DNA of 64,000 bases from Paraburkholderia panacisoli (GTDB lineage: Bacteria > Pseudomonadota > Gammaproteobacteria > Burkholderiales > Burkholderiaceae), in the NCBI RefSeq assembly GCF_008369935.1, contig NZ_VTUZ01000003.1:124001-188000 (forward strand), given 5' to 3'. Made by a program: the position numbers and the translations under genes. The notes beneath the pieces were generated by a model that saw only the letters and a list, made by a program, of their open reading frames with translations, was not told where the DNA came from and did no database searches. Shown here piece by piece: positions 63,250 through 64,000 of the stretch. Within the stretch, counting starts at the first letter, position 1. Every line of letters starts with the position of its first letter.

Positions 63250-63504
63250 GATCCGCCCCCACAGGAGCTACGCTCCTATCATCGGCGTGAAAGGTTGTTT
63301 CTGCGAGCCGACGGCGACGGATCAGGAAGCCCGAAGACTCCACGATGCTGTCAACTTGCCAGCCGGCGTGCGGATGGACACGTAGTATGTCAGGATGACT
63401 AACCTAAGCGAAAAGGCGTTCCAGCATTGGAGCGCACATCACGCTTTCCCCAGCCTCGAAGGCGTGGGTGCGTAGGGTCCGCTTTTCCTTTACGTCGGGG
63501 CGCA

Positions 63505-63705
63505 TCACCTTTTCTCGAACCCGAACGATTTCACCCGGATATAGCCTGAACTCTTCACGAGACCATGCTGCATGACAAGTTCGTCGATCTGCGCAGCGCG
63601 AACGGGTATGGAAATGTAATAACCCTGGCAGTCAACGTGCGGCATCGATTTCGCCCAGACAAACTGCGCTTCGGTTTCGATATGTACCGTTGCCCCGCCT
63701 CGCAT
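63505..63705 (-). pseudogene. C-terminal fragment of an EAL-domain protein
   Basis: The last part of this frame reads VHIETEAQFVWAKSMPHVDC and then QGYYISIPVRAAQIDELV. This fits the EAL-domain end (EGVET-AQ--WL---GCD--QGYYFSRP-----), though the canonical EGVET is VHIET and only about 45 residues are left. The upstream part lacks the metal-binding EAL and DDFG segments. It is a relic of a c-di-GMP phosphodiesterase. Confidence 0.6.
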
Positions 63706-63726
63706 AACTTTGCAAAAGAGATTTTC

Positions 63727-64000
63727 ATGAGCCGATCTTTTGTTAGCGTATGGAATGAAGCTCTTGGATCGTGGGTGGCGGCATCCGAGTGTGCGACGGC
63801 TCGCGGCAAGCGTAGCCGCTCGCGGGTAGTGGCCGCCGCGGCGAGTATCGTTACAGTGCCGGCAGGAGTCGTGGATCACCGGAGGTTCCGGCGGCTGGCG
63901 CCGGACTGCAGGTGTGCGGGTCGACGGCTGGGCCTTCGGTTGGGACTTCCTGGGGACCCGGCACGGGCGCGGGCGGTGGCACGGTCCTGGCTTGCAGCAA
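63727..64000 (+). CDS. Start of a trimeric autotransporter adhesin, probably frameshifted (runs off window)
   Basis: From the ATG at 63727, MSRSFVSVWNEALGSWVAAS then ECATARGKRSRSRVVAAAAS is the extended signal peptide region (ESPR) of type V secreted proteins, close to the MN-S--VWN--TG-WVA-SE form. This frame then becomes Arg-rich. Another frame from about 63865 reads AGAGLQVCGSTAGPSVGTS and then GPGTGAGGGTVLAC, the Gly/Ser/Thr-rich style of an adhesin passenger. A frame change near 63850-63870 is therefore likely. The rest lies beyond the window. Confidence 0.65.
   Translation, partial: MSRSFVSVWNEALGSWVAASECATARGKRSRSRVVAAAASIVTVPAGVVDHRRFRRLAPDCRCAGRRLGLRLGLPGDPARARAVARSWLAA

Noticed and set aside
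1..64000. CRISPR arrays, tRNA or rRNA genes, transposases, phage genes
   Set aside because: None could be recognised by eye in either strand; no regularly spaced repeats, no clover-leaf candidates and no integrase or transposase motifs were seen.

Overview
The window is about 62-65% GC by eye and carries gene families typical of a soil or plant-associated beta-proteobacterium of the Burkholderiaceae (Paraburkholderia/Caballeronia/Burkholderia type): frc-oxc-oxlT oxalate genes, Tat-exported phospholipase C, UxaA/GarD and uronate dehydrogenase genes, DUF485-ActP, oleate hydratase and many LysR/TetR/GntR/AraC regulators. This placement is inferred from gene content; no rRNA, tRNA, CRISPR array or intact insertion sequence was seen.

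Layout. 1-4.8 kb: an NRAMP-related metal transporter (cut by the window edge), oleate hydratase, a ChrA chromate transporter, a small possible ribosome-associated protein and a universal stress protein. 4.8-9.4 kb: a decayed stretch with a sorbosone-dehydrogenase fragment and an amtB 3' fragment around a complete Tat-dependent phospholipase C, ending with a PAS protein. 9.5-14 kb: the oxalate operon oxlT-oxc-frc. 15-20.2 kb: an operon of cytochrome c, 2Fe-2S subunit, molybdopterin subunit and a flavin hydroxylase. 20.3-25.7 kb: Old Yellow Enzyme, MFS exporter, a second flavin hydroxylase and a DsbA-like protein, with a divergent LysR gene. 26-35.4 kb: a co-directional run: YcaC-like hydrolase, amidohydrolase, MscS-cNMP channel, haloperoxidase remnant, HD-domain protein, XapX, YoaK remnant, secreted double-VOC protein, alginate-export-type porin and an internally deleted Crp/thioredoxin-reductase protein. 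35.5-40.2 kb: a VOC (frameshifted) - flavin hydroxylase - DUF485 - ActP operon with a TetR gene. 40.5-44.4 kb: a large winged-helix/ATPase regulator and a LysR gene. 44.9-59.9 kb: an aldarate/hexuronate cluster (malate synthase G, GlcG, lactonase, galactarate dehydratase, two MFS carriers, enolase-superfamily enzyme, DapA-family aldolase, hydroxyacid dehydrogenase, IlvD/Edd dehydratase, GntR regulator, uronate dehydrogenase). 60.1-64 kb: FAH-family hydrolase, AraC regulator, several small ORFs, an EAL fragment and the start of a trimeric autotransporter running off the edge.

Together the genes describe catabolism of plant-derived acids: oxalate, hexuronates and aldarates whose C2/C3 products could enter via malate synthase G and the hydroxyacid dehydrogenase. 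They also describe aromatic or N-heterocyclic hydroxylation: one molybdenum hydroxylase and three flavin hydroxylases of one family in separate operons.

The most unusual aspect is gene decay with both ends kept. Haloperoxidase, YoaK and Crp/TrxR genes have lost their middles while keeping recognisable N- and C-termini. Several other genes are reduced to fragments or carry a single frameshift. Clear inverted-repeat operators mark several of the regulated promoters.
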